Origin: Ottelia alismoides
Taxonomy: Eukaryota; Streptophyta; Magnoliopsida; Alismatales; Hydrocharitaceae
NCBI GenBank assembly: GCA_037367405.1
Contig: JAZKJV010010616.1
Coordinates: 769,501 to 833,500, forward strand
Length of the DNA: 64,000 nucleotides
Direction of reading: 5' to 3'
In this document: piece by piece, positions 12,401-25,400 of the stretch
Position numbering within the stretch: position 1 is the first letter of the stretch
How the letters are laid out: every line of letters starts with the position of its first letter
Notes under the pieces: generated by a model
Seen by the model: the letters and a program-made list of their open reading frames with translations, nothing else
Databases searched by the model: none
What the model was told of the DNA's origin: nothing
Program-made: the position numbers and the translations under genes

Positions 12401-15400
12401 AAATCTTTGTTGTACAAGGCACAACCGTTGTTTGTGGCGATGGATTAGATCATGTGAAGGCGTACACGAGGTTGAGGGCCGCTTGCAGAGGAAGGAGAGG
12501 GGGAGGTGGTCGGCGGGGGGCGGGGGTGCTGGAGGAGGAAGGGGAGGTGGTTGGCGGCGGAGGGGGGGTGTTACTTGAGGAGGAAGGGGGAACTGCTAGA
12601 GGAGGGGGGTGTTCTTTTCCTTTTTCTTTTTTACTTTTGATTTTATTTTACCCGTTGATTGATGTTAGGTTAGATAAACTTAATGGTGTGGTTGGGGTTA
12701 ATGGTTGAAAGTAATAGAAGGTTATGGATGTGAGATAAAATTACTATTTGGGGGTTTTTCATGTAATTCATGATTATCGTGGGTACCTGGGGTAAATATG
12801 GAGTTACTCAGGGTTATGGGAGTAAATATCCCTAAATTAAATCCTAGCTTGGACTTTAAATATCTCTAACCGACTTACTATTTAATAACCGACTATTGCG
12901 ATCTTGTTATTTAAAAATAAAATTGCAACGAACTCAATACAATTAACTCAACCTTAATTTAATTAAACTCTAATTAACAGACGAAAATTAAGCCCTAACT
13001 ATCCGTTTCATACTGCATCAACGATCCTCATGGTATCATCATGCTTTGCCCCCTACACAGTCCTTTCACCACAACATTGTGCACATAGTGAAGCTCTCCT
13101 GGAGCTCCTCATCAAACTCGTTCGTAAACATGATGAGCCGAACAAGTCGATTGACCATGCAATGTTCAGGAAGGCGCTATGCGATATTCAGTCAGAGGGG
13201 TCACTACATAGAGAGTATGCGGTATGCGGGAGAGTATGCAAGGAGTATGCGGTTTTATGCGATTTGGTATTTTTTATTATTAAAAATATAAATTAATATT
13301 TAATATTATGTTAATATCCTCAATCGTGAGAGTATGCTGGGAGTATGCGGTTTTATGCATAAAGTATACAGTTTATGCAGGGATTATGCGATTTTATGCG
13401 GGGAATATGTGATTTTATGTTATTATGCGGGTGGGATTATTGGGTTTTAGATTAAATAAAAAAAGTTCTATCAGAAAAGCGGCCGAGTATGCATCCGCAT
13501 AGGGGGTATACTCGGCCGAGTAATTGGGTCAACCCACATACATGGCCGTTTCATCATACTCGGAGCAGCAAGACCCCGAGTATGAGTATGCGGTCGAGCA
13601 TGCGGCTTATTTGGCTGCTTTTCTGAACACTGTGACCATGTATAAATGCATTTGGAATTTGTCAGAGAACGAGTTTGACGATACGTCGAGCTTCATCAGT
13701 CACTCGTTCCAACTAAGTCATGTCAGAAGGGAATCCATGAGCGAGATGCCCCACAAGAGCAGCACCTCGGGTTGCGTAGCTCATCGAGATCAAGAGGCTA
13801 TGACATGCTATAATTTCATCTTGACACATTATCTGAATGTGAGACAAATTAAAAGTAAGAATGTGTATATAAGTGCTTGTTGCTCCTCTTCCCCATTTCT
13901 CATGTTGGGAAGAGAATCATGTAAGGCGTGTTAATGTCATCCAACATGAGTGTAAGGAGAGAGTGTCATCAACAACGACTCTCATTTGTCGCTCTGTTGC
14001 TAACATCTATAACGATGTCCTTGGTCAGATGCAATTCCTACCAAAGAGATGAAGTCATATTCAGAATACTTAGGCAAATGGAGATCGGGTGGTCCACTGA
14101 TGTCTAACACATTATGCACGACATGTTCGACCGCTTCAACGACTTCCTCAAGCTCCTGGTGGTGTTCGAGGTGGAGATCCCCGACCAGGTCTCCAATGCA
14201 AGTGCTAACTTTCTTTAAAGGAAAAGAGGATATGGCGTCAAGAAAATGCCTACATTGAGAGGAGTGACAATGTTTTTGGGTCTCACCGTAATCTATGCAG
14301 TGCTGCTATGATTTAAAGGGGAACAATGTTTCAACAATTCCTTTCCTCATGTAAGAGAGACTATTCTTGAGGAGGTTTGAAGGCAGAGGTATCTTCTGTA
14401 TTATCTAGAAAATGGGCAAGAGAAGTTGGCGAGGGACCTATTGAAATGGGGCAATGTCTCTAATGACATTGGCATGCATTGTTCGATCGGTCTAATTAAG
14501 GCTTGGTTCATAGAGCTCCCTGAAGGAGTCTGCGGTGGTGGTCTGGATCAAGAGAGGAAGCAGTGGTCAAGAAGGGGGTGGTTTATGGAGTTGCGTCGAC
14601 AAAGTGGGCCGAGGAGGAGGGGGAGGTGCATCGGCAGAGGAGTCTGCGATGGTGGTATGGATCAAGGGAGGAAGCAGTGGTCAAGAGGGGGGTGGTTTAT
14701 GGAGTTACGTCGACAAAGTGGTCTGAGGAGGAGGGGGAGGTGCGTTGGCAGAGGAGTGGCATGGAGGAGGAAGGGGAGGTGCGGCTTGTGGGGTATTTGG
14801 GGGGGGGGGGGAAGGAGGAGGGTAGAGGTGGTGGGAGCTGCACGTTGGCAATGGTTGGGGGAGGGGGCGAATCAAAGGGGAGGAGAAAGGACGGGGTTGG
14901 AGCTGATTAAAAAATGAGATAGAATACATATCAATCCTTGGATTAATATGGGTTAAATTAATTTGCACGAGTGGTTGAGTTAGTGGAGGAACATAGCTGA
15001 GGGACCAACATGTAAATGGAAGTCACTGTCCATGATTTTATGTGTAACTTGGAATTATGAAGGGTTCAATGTTTAATTATAATACTTTACGGAATTATGT
15101 GTGTAAATATCCCTTAATATAAAGAATCAATAATTGGTATCAGCAACAATATAAATAAAGAAGAAGGTTCCATTTTCTGACTAAGACAGGAAAATAATAA
15201 AAGGCAAGCTGATAAGAATTATTCAACTTTCAAGTCAAAATTGATATGATGTAAACTGTGTAAACCTCATGGAAATGAGGAAATCATACCTTTGATGTCG
15301 TTCCAACTACTTTTACCATAAAAAACTTTCTTTAACGAAGTTCCTTCCAATGCTCATGAAATTGAACATGATCACTTCGTAGCTAAGCGTGCCTATCTTA

Positions 15401-18400
15401 TTCTCTAGATATTACATGTCCTCAAATTCAGCAAAATTTGGTTTGAATTTAACCGAAATTTCCATTTCTCTAGGCTAGTGAAATCGAAACATTACCTTCA
15501 ATTATAAAAAAGCAAACTGATACTAATTATTCAAATTCCAAGTCAAAATTGATAAGATGTAAACCGGGTAAACCTCATGGAAATGAGGAAATCATACCTT
15601 TCATACCGTTCCCATTGCTTTTACCATAAAAACTTTCTTCAATGAAGTTCCTTTCAATGTTCATAAAAGTGAACATGTCCACTTCATAGATGAGCATACC
15701 TATCTTCTTATTCTCTATATATTACATGTCCTCGAATTTAGCAAAATTCGGTTCGAATTTAACTGAAATTTCCATTTCTCTCGGTCATCGAAATCGAAAC
15801 GTTTCCTTTATCTTGTTCCGAGACTTAGGCTAAATTTCAACAAAATTTCGCTGGAATTACATGACGTTTTTGTCAAAATGACAAAAATAAGCGAATCTAG
15901 CCTTCGCTTTCATTGAAATTTGTCGATATCCTTGGGAATATTCACCCATTTATGATTTATCCGCTGATGTGATGAGTTTTAGATAACTTTATATTGAGTA
16001 AACAAGCTAGTTTCGAAAATTTGGATCTAAATCCAAACTAAATTAATTAGATTCGAACTGCAAAAGTTAAATTCAAGTTTTAACTAATATCATGTTTATG
16101 TTCTTTCTTTATTTTGATATATATGTTTTATTGTTATTGTATGTGTTAACTCATTCTCGTTAAAGATGTGAACATCATGTTTTGCGCTAACCGTTAATAA
16201 TCCGATTTTGACTTCGAGCAGCATCCCCTAGTACATATCAGCATGTGCGATGAATACGACGATAGTGCTTCTTTGAAACTTATATTCATACATCTATTTT
16301 ACAAAAAAAATATGTATTTATATCTTATTTACTCATTGATCTAAGAGCATTTAAAACCTTAATTTCCACGAAAAAATTACGCTTAGAGACATTTCCATGA
16401 TTTCCAATCATTTCAATGGAATTCAATGAAATTCTCTGAAATTTCTCTTTGTTGGCAAAACGAAACTGAAAATCCGAAATTTAAAGCCTTGTGTCTTAGG
16501 TCTGAATAATCGGTCCCTCTGTGATCAAAAACCTTTATGTTCTTTCTTGGCTTGCATACAATTTGTGGTAAGACATCTTAAAATAATGCACTGGCAAGGC
16601 AGAACAGTTTTATGTTGATGTAACTTCAGCTGCTACAATAGATGCGGCTTTATTGATAGGGCACTTATTTTCTTTTGCCGCTCTCTTTGTACTTTTATTA
16701 CAAAGAAGAATAATATTTCTTTCCTACGCGAGTAATTATCTGTTGCTTGTTACAAACTTACTGTATTTTAGTTGCCATATTGTGTTTTCCCTTATCAAGT
16801 TATCTACTGGCTTAGTATATTAGATGTGCCAAGAGTGATTTTGGATGCTATAATGTCACCGAGCCACCTATTGATGCACCCAGAGATCCCCTATACAAAT
16901 CGGAGAGGGAAATTCATAAGGTAAGAAACTCTATATTGGTTCATGTTTGAATTTTTTTTTCTTGTAAGCTGCAAAGTTATTGCCACCAAGTTGCTAGCTG
17001 AGCACTATTATCATGTGTAAAAAACTTTGCTTCTTATGTGAATTATGAGAGCCAGGCATAGGAAAAAGTTTGATGGAAAATGCGGCCTTTTTGTATACTT
17101 TATTGCAATAAGCTTTATCTTGATATGTTGCATTTTCAGTGAAGCCAAAGACTAGTTTTTGTATTAGAGAGCTCCTCGTTATAGCATAAGCTCCTCATTT
17201 TCTGGTAAATGTACTTTTTTGTGTTAGACTTGACAGCCTGACATTATCTTCTGAAACTTAGCATGTATTTTTTGATGATGATAAATCCATCTTGGGACAT
17301 TAAGGCACATTGCTACTATTTTCTTTCCCTGAGTGCTTCGAAGTTCATTCCTACAATTTGAGCTTCTGATTGGAATTTTTACTACAAAAATGACAGGTGC
17401 ATCCATTTTTTAGTTGGTTATCAAGAGAACATTAAATATACCACATGACTCTATTATGTTAAATTGAAGAATTACTTTGTTATTACAACAGTAACCATTA
17501 CTTTGAACCCACTGTTGTATCTTGATGCTACAGTAATTGTTGTTATTAGTCATGAAAATATTCTTCTATGATTATTGTGGTAACAGTGAAGAAACTACTT
17601 ATGTGGTGCTTTTTTTCCACTTTGAGGAACAAGAATGCTAGTAGGCTCTCTTTGTCTTTCACCATCGATAGCTATGTGGACAAATATTATAACTCCTTAG
17701 TGAACATATTTATTTTTTGTTGGGTATAGAAATTAGATTTAGTCTTTCACTAAAGTTGTGCAGTCTTATTCCATTTTTTATCATATTCATTTAATTAGTT
17801 AATTGAAATGTATTAGCCGACCTTACTTAATTGTGGGGAAAGGCTTTGTTGTTGTTGTAATTGAAATGCACACTAGAATGCTTCTTGCAATATCTTTTAT
17901 TGATACTGACTACCGAGATTGAATTATTTTCTCTGTCATTGATATCTTATGTTGTATGTCTCTAATTGTTTACGGTTCAGTAAAATGCACAATAGATTAA
18001 TCTTACCATATATTTTATTGACACTCAGTACTCGGCTTGAGTTTCTCCTTTTATACCTTTGATATCTTATGCTATTGTAGTGCTTCACCAGAGAATTTTT
18101 ATGTACGATATTTGCGTTCACAGCAGTTTTTTTAATTTGTGCTGTGTGTGCATGCTCTCGTGGTCTAATGGCGAATGGTGAAGCCTTCTCCCACTATAAG
18201 TAGTCACATGAAAAATATAAACGAAGAAAAAAATATAATATTAGGATCTGAATATCTACCGAAAGATGCATCGATCAAGAAATAAAGAGAGCATGACGGA
18301 ATGACTGCTGATTTTTTAAAATGGAGGTAGCTAATTATTTGGAGTGGCAATCCTTTTACATCTAAAAAAGAGGAAATCTTGTGAACATGATTATGATATT

Positions 18401-19424
18401 TTCATTTTCCCCTTTAGGGTTTTCCACGTGCTTTAAGATCCTTGACAACTTGATGACTGAATTCTACTCTTTTCTTGGTTGATTAACAGAATATGGCATG
18501 GCAATAGCTACCACAGTTTATGAGTTTTTTGTTGGTATTTAAGATATTACACAACAGCACTAGAACAATAAAATAGGAAGCAGCAAATCTTGCGGTGCAA
18601 CAACATTGGAGATATGGACATTCTAAAGGGTCTATATGACGAGGTTGTATACATTTGTGAGTTTTCTTCTCAAGGAGAGGAAGTTGAGGATTATGTAAGT
18701 TAGAAGAAGTTTCTGGTGCCTGGATTGAAATATTGGCTAGCATGGGAATTATACTTGACAAATCCTCAAATATTAATTCATTAGGAAGACACTCTAACAT
18801 CCTAGGTTATCTAATGGTTCCTGTTTAAGGGCTCAAAGAGTCCATCTTTATGGGAAATTGTCTTTTCTCCTGCTCTTTGATTTGACATCTCTATTTTATT
18901 TTACGATAAAAGATAAAAACCATTGTTTTAGGCAAAAAGTGGTTCACGAGGAGATGGAAGTGGAACAATTACAATAATGTCATTGCTTTTTTTACTTTAA
19001 AAAATTGTAAATCTGATCATGCCATAGATCAGTTATATTCGCTAAAAATGGCTAGATTATTACTTCCGATTATAACAACCAAAATCCCCGTCCCTGGAAA
19101 CTGTTCCAATGATAAGCCAGTTATATGTAAAAATTATATGAAAAATTGTATTATAGGTTGTTAGAATTTTTATTTTGTTTGTTTTTTTATCTTGAGAATT
19201 AAAAGCAATATAAATCTATAATGTACATATTTATATATAATAAAAGTGAATAGTATATATACTCATTTACTCACATTTGTATTCAAGTTCGTATTCTTTG
19301 AATTATAGAATGCCACTCACATTCGTATTTTGTTGGATGCAAAATTTGAATAATTACCCCATATTCATATCATATTCACGAGACTTAAAAAATGATATCC
19401 TCCTTACAGTGAATATAATACTAG

Positions 19425-19465
<41 letters not shown>

Positions 19466-22400
19466 CATTCATTTCATCCCTACTTGGTTTCTAGGACATT
19501 CGTATTGGCACCAGTCTGCTATTTAATCGGCACAAGCTATCTGTCATGTGATCTGCCAAATGGAAGCCACTATCGTAGGTCCTGAGCCATGGTGTCCGAG
19601 GTTTTGGGGTGGGTGAAAAATGTCTGGGTATGGGTCTTTTCTCACTGCCTCAGAAAAAAGAAAAAGGGAAAAGGTCCAAGTTCATTGATCTAGTTCCAAT
19701 TGGTGAATTGTTAGTTTTTCTAGTAGTAGTGGGGGGTGGAGTTGGAGGGGGATTCGAACTCTGGTCTTTTTTAGTGGGAGCCACTGCTTCTACCACTAGA
19801 CCATTAGGTGGGTTGGTGAAATGTTAGTTGCTTTGCAGATTTTTTTGACTAGGCTACTCTGGTAAATTCAAAGCGAATGGTTCACCATGGTCCGTGAATC
19901 GGCATTCCAGTTTTGTACTTCAAACACGGAAACGATGCTTCAGATGAACTGTTGAGAACCTGGACACTTCCTCTAGTCAAATTACATCAATTCACCTTTG
20001 TATCTGCAAGATATCGGTGAGCAATTGGCTTACAATCAAATTAGGTACAAGTTTCGATTCCTGTTAGGATGAGAACTTGTTCTAGTTGTATAGAATCCTA
20101 GTGCTAAATCCATACTCTTTGGTTGCAACAGGCATCCCACATCGGGCCTTGTGGTAATGATTTCAGCGATTTTTTAAATCTTGACTGTGCACTTTTCTTT
20201 CACAATCATATCTGATGAAAACATGCACATATTTCTTTACTTTTTCACGAGGCTTCTCTGACTAATGGTTGTTGCCCGTTACTTCGCAGGTATTTTTAAC
20301 CAAGCACTACAGGAATAGAAGGACAAAGGATCTGGATTTCTTTCTTGATTTTGAAGAAATATATGTGATTGATTCAAAAACAAAGTCGATTACTAGAGCT
20401 AAAGTTGTGGTAAACTTTTAAGTTTTTTACCTCTTGCCATGTCTGACTTTATTTACTATATGCAATTTGTGAGAATCAATGCACAAACAATCCACAAAAC
20501 AAATCGTGTAGGAGACAAATATTGGCATGGAAAAGTCTCTGGAGAGAAAAGTAATGAACACACGCAAAGAGAGATCCACTATAAGAGAAAAAGAGAGTAC
20601 AAGGTGCTGTAAAATCATAGGAGAAAGCGCTCCCCTTGAAGAACCTTAAGTATGTAATTACCTCTTACATAAACACGCGCGTGCGCACAGGTGTGCATGC
20701 ATGGTAATCCAAAAATTAATCATGCCTGCCAAGATCCATTTAAAAATATGTTGCATTCCAAAGCATAAATCAGCACTGTTCAATCAACTGAAGGTAAGAT
20801 ATATGTTTGTTTCTCAACCTAACCGATTCTATATTTCACACAAGGGTATGTTTGGTTGAAGGGAGAGGAGGTTCCTCAATTCCTCAACTCTGTTGAACAT
20901 TTAAGCTGTCACCCTTACATTATAACTAACCATAAAATTTCTGGTTCTTTTTTTGTGACAAACAATTCAAATTACTAATAACTACAGTATGGAAAATCTC
21001 ATTTATCGGGCAATATGTGTTTTCCACTTTACCATTCCTTTTACCATTCCTTTTTCAATTGAAGTGTGTAAAAGGGATGAACTTAGATAGGTAATGAAAG
21101 GCCCCAAGGGTTCTCTTATATAGGAGAAAAATCCATTGGATAAAATACAAAAAGAGAAAAAGATAAATAGAGGATTACAAAAGATAAAGTAAAGAAAATA
21201 GAAATTATCTTAATACTAAATAATAGGAATTATCTCAACACTCCCCCTCAAGCTGGAGCGTAGATATCAATGAGACTCAGCTTGGAACAACATTTCTGAT
21301 AAGGTCCTCTTGCTAGAGCCTTTGTAAGTATATCTGCTGTTTGGTCTCCAGAGCTGACATGTGTAGTAACAATCCACCTCTATGTGCTTCGTTCTTTCAT
21401 GAAAGGCTGAGTTATTTGTAATGAAGAGAACAGCTTGATTATCACACTGGAGATGTATGGGAAGAGGTACTTCTATAGTTAGGTCAGTAAGAACAGATCT
21501 GACCCTCATCATTTCTGTACTAGCATGTGCCATGGCCCTGTATTCTGATTCAGCACTTAATCTAGCAACCACCGTCTGCTTCTTACTTTTCCATAAAATA
21601 AGAGAGTTTCCTATGAACACAACAAATTCAGATGTAGACTTTCTATCGTTTGGACACCCAACATAATCTGCATCTGCGCATGCTGTCACTGATTGGGATG
21701 TGCCTCTGCTGAAAAGAAGTCCAGTACCGGGTGAAGTCTTCAGGTATCTTAGAATCATATGGACTGCATCCATATGCGCCTGTCTGGGTTGCTCCATAAA
21801 TTGACTCACTTTGCTTACTGCAAATGCTATGTCGGGCCTGGTAATAGTTACATATAATAGCTTGCCAACCAGCTCTCTGTACCTCCTCTTGTCGACTTGC
21901 TCAATATCATCATCATAGAATTTCATGCTTGGATCAAGTGGAGTAGTGACAGGTCTACAATCTGTCATATCAGTCTCTGAAAGGAGATCTATAACATATT
22001 TTCTTTGGGTCGTTACAAGGCCCCGTTGATTTCTGGTAAACTCTATTCCGAGGAAATAATGTAAATGTCCAAGGTCCTTGGTCCCAAACTGTTGACCTAG
22101 GAAGTCCTTGATATCCTGAATACCCTGCTCGTCATCTCCTGTAATAATAATGCCATCAACATAAACAAGAATAGCTGTAATACCTCTCTGGGTCGCAGTT
22201 GATCTTACAAACCTCTGTTGCTCGATCAAGCCCGAGAGTTTTTGGAACCATACTCTTGGACTCTGCTTGAGGCCATAGATAGCCTTGTATAGCCTGCAAA
22301 CCTTCTGACACTCCCCCTCAGCAGCAAACCCAGGTGGCTGCTGCATGTAGAGCTCCTCCTGTAGATCACCATAGAGCAATGTTCAGGAAATCGGCCGAGT

Positions 22401-25400
22401 ATACCGCATACTCGGCCGTATACTCGTATTCGATAGTCTTGGCGCACCGAGTATGGTCAAATCGGCATCTAGGCGGGTCAGGCCGCATACTCGGTCGAGT
22501 ATACCGTATATGCGGCCGATTTTCGAATAAACTTTTTTTAAAACCTTAACCTAAATTCGGACATCCGACTTAATGCTCTTTCAATTGATTTTTTGCTCAC
22601 TTGGCTCTATTATCCCAATAGTTTTGCTCCTTGTACCTTCAATTCTTTATTATTATAATCAAGAATATAATATTTAGAGGATATTAACATGATATTAAAA
22701 ATTTATTTATATTTTTAATAATAAAAAATACCAAATCGCATAAAACCGCATACTCCCCGCATACTCTCCCGCATACCGCATACTCTCTATGCAGTGACCC
22801 CTCCAACTGAATACCGCATACCGCCTTCCTGAACATTGCCATAGAGAAATGCATTCTTCACATCAAGCCAAGGCTCTAAATGTCGGTTTCGGTCGTCATT
22901 TCGATGTCGACCAAAACATAATTTCGGTGGAATTTCGATGGAATTTCGACCGAAATTTTGGTCATTTCGATCATTTTTTGTACTAGGACCCCCATATTTC
23001 GATCATTTCGGTCGAATTTCAATTTCGACTGGATATCGATATTCGACAGAAATTCGACCGAATTTCGCTGAAATTTGAGGCCATGATCAAGCTGATGAAG
23101 AGGCCAATCTCGTGTCACGGCAACAACAAGGAGAATACGTAGAGTAGAATGCCTGGCAACTGGGGAGAAAGTATCCTGATAGTCCACCCCATATGTCTGG
23201 GTGAACCCTCATGCCACAAGTCTCGCCTTATAGCGATCCACACTGCCATCCGCGCGGTGTTTCACAGTGAATACCCATTTGCATCCCACAACTGACGTGT
23301 CAACGGGAGCATAAACAAGACTCCACGTACCATTTGATTGTAGCGCAACCATCTCCTCCATGGCAATCCTCCAGTGACTATCTTTGAGAGCCTCCTGATA
23401 TGTCCGTGAAATTTGTACTGCTTATAGTGCTAGCGTAAATCTCCTGAAATCTTCTGACAACCTTTCCAAAGAACTCTGGGCTGCAAGAGGGTAAGCAGCA
23501 CATGTCCTTTTTTGCTTTCGCAGAGCAATTGGTACGTCAAGATCATCTGCCAAATCATGGGCCTGGATATCTCCCTCTTGAGAGGGTACATGCTCCTCAT
23601 GTCTAAAATCCCGTTGTTCACTCAATTCAGGAGTGCCATCAGTAGAAAGAATATGCTCATTACATACCTGAGGCGTGCTGGATGATGGGCAAGGCTCGTG
23701 AGAAAGACGAACAGAGCGAGATTTGCGAGGAAAAATACGAGGCAAGAACTGAACTAGCGGAGGTGGTGGAGGTGGTGGTGGAGGTGGTGGAGGATGAGGG
23801 GTAGATGAAGATGAAGGACCAACTGAAGGTGGTGGTGGCATGTATATTTCATTATCAGAGTTAGATGGAATAAGTATGTCACCTGTAGGAGAAAAATACA
23901 TGACCGACTCAAAGAAAGTAACGTCAGCACTAACAAAATATTTCTGGCTTAGTGGATCAAAGCAGCGATACCCCTTTTGGGTACGAGAGTAACCAACAAA
24001 CACACACTTGATAGCTCTAGGAGAGAGCTTGTCACTCCCTGGAGAGACATCATGAAAAAAGGCAACAGATCCAAACACACGAGGTGTAAGAGAGAAAAGA
24101 TCCTTCTCGGGAAACGCAATCGAGTAAGGAATCTTTTCTCCTAACACGGATGAGGGCATACGGTTAATCAAATAACAAACAATAAGGACAACATCACCCC
24201 AGTAAGCATGAGGAGCACGGCTCTGTATTAACAATGTTCTGGTTACATCAAGTAGGTGACGATGTTTGCGCTCGGCAACACCGTTTTGCTGGGAAGTGTA
24301 GACACATGATGTTTGGTGAACAATGCGATGGGATCTAAGGAACTCAGAAAGATGTAAGGTGCAAAATTCCAAGGCATTATCAGTACGAAGATACTTGACT
24401 TTGGCAGAAAAAATATTCTTTATTTCATTAATAAAATACTTGATAACAGATCCAGCCTCAGATTTATTTTTTAATAAGAAAACCCAGGAAAGTCTAGAAA
24501 ATTCATCTACAACTACGAGGTAAAAGCGGTGTCCTTGGAGATCAGGAACACGACTAGGACCCCAAATGTCTAAATGAAAGAGCTCAAATAGCTGAGAACT
24601 GCTCCGACTCTGACGGGATGGAAAAGGGGAACGATGATGCTTCCCAAGTTGACATGCCTCACACTGAAAAGATGACCTTGTAGAAATCTGAGGGAGAACA
24701 TGGCATAGCTTCTGCAGAGGAAGATGTCCAAACCTAAGGTGCCATAGATAAGGAGAGACAGGTCCTGTAGGTATAATGGAAACATTAGCATGAGAGGGTT
24801 GGACCAGTCTGTAGAGTCCTCACTGCTCACGGCCACATCCAATCACCCTGCCCGTGAGTATGTCCTGAAACACAAGAGATGGAGGGTCAAAGATGGCACG
24901 ACAATGCTGATCCTTAGTGATCTGACTAATGGAAAGTAAATTCATCTGAAAAGCATGAGCACATAAAACATTCTTCAGGCGCATGGAAGGTGTAAACTGC
25001 ACCTCCCCCTATCCTGTAACAGGTAAGTGGTCGCCATTAGCAATAACGACCCATCTGCCATGTGGTATAGCCCTGTAGGATTTCAGCTGTGTTTTGTCTC
25101 CACATAAGTGGTGAGAAGCACCAGAGTCCATAATCCTTTCTGTCATGTCTGCATTTGTACTACCAGTAAAAGCATATTTGATACTTGAGGAGCTTGAAGA
25201 GGTTCTGGATACTGCAGCGGTATCTGTGGTGGTGTCAGCACTAGGAGTTATGATCTTTCGAATACGAAAGATGATATCATCCAGTCGAGGATCGTCCTAC
25301 GGAGATGAAGTCTCTGAGGACGTAATCTGCTTTGCTGCTCGACCAGAAATAGGATATCCATGCTTCTGATAGCATGTATCCTCTGTATGTCCAGGCTTGC

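Larger units (their letters stand above)
9603..13020 (-). mobile_element. Non-autonomous LTR retrotransposon with nested insertion
   Basis: Left LTR 9603-10071 (469 bp) and right LTR 11394-13020 (interrupted by 11686-12832) are direct repeats that begin TGATGCAAAC and end CTGCATCA. Next to the right LTR the minus strand reads TTGCTATCAGAGCA, one or two changes from the initiator-tRNA primer site, so the element points left and the right LTR is its 5' LTR. The internal region is only 1.3 kb and codes for no polymerase. The flanking pentamers (CTGAT and ACGAT) match at three positions, so the target duplication has decayed. The LTRs differ at many sites, so the insertion is older than the copia element of intron 4. 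Confidence 0.75.
8784..16815 (+). other. PTAC6: PAP8 intron 2, 8.0 kb, transposon-filled
   Basis: The donor is GTTTGT and the acceptor CTTAG. About two thirds of the intron is accounted for by an LTR element (9603-13020) with a nested Mutator-like element, a hAT-like MITE, a second GC-rich Mutator-like segment and a tandem duplication. The flanks 8784-9602 and 16492-16815 contain no recognisable element and may be original intron. Confidence 0.85.
16921..20289 (+). other. PTAC6: PAP8 intron 3
   Basis: 3.37 kb, donor GTAAGA, acceptor GCAG. It holds a LINE-like tail with a small tandem duplication (17815-18080), tRNA-derived SINE-like units (18150-18215, 19640-19815, 20010-20150) and a TA microsatellite (19428-19464). 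The remainder is AT-rich with no recognisable content. Confidence 0.85.

Noticed and set aside
11869..12708. 279-codon open frame, proline-rich
   Set aside because: It lies within the GC-rich interior of the Mutator-like element, is low complexity (P, S, L then R, G), changes character midway and has no known domain. Minus-strand frames are equally open.
19740..19810. tRNA gene on the minus strand
   Set aside because: A and B boxes are present but no acceptor stem or anticodon arm can be formed, so a SINE head is more likely.
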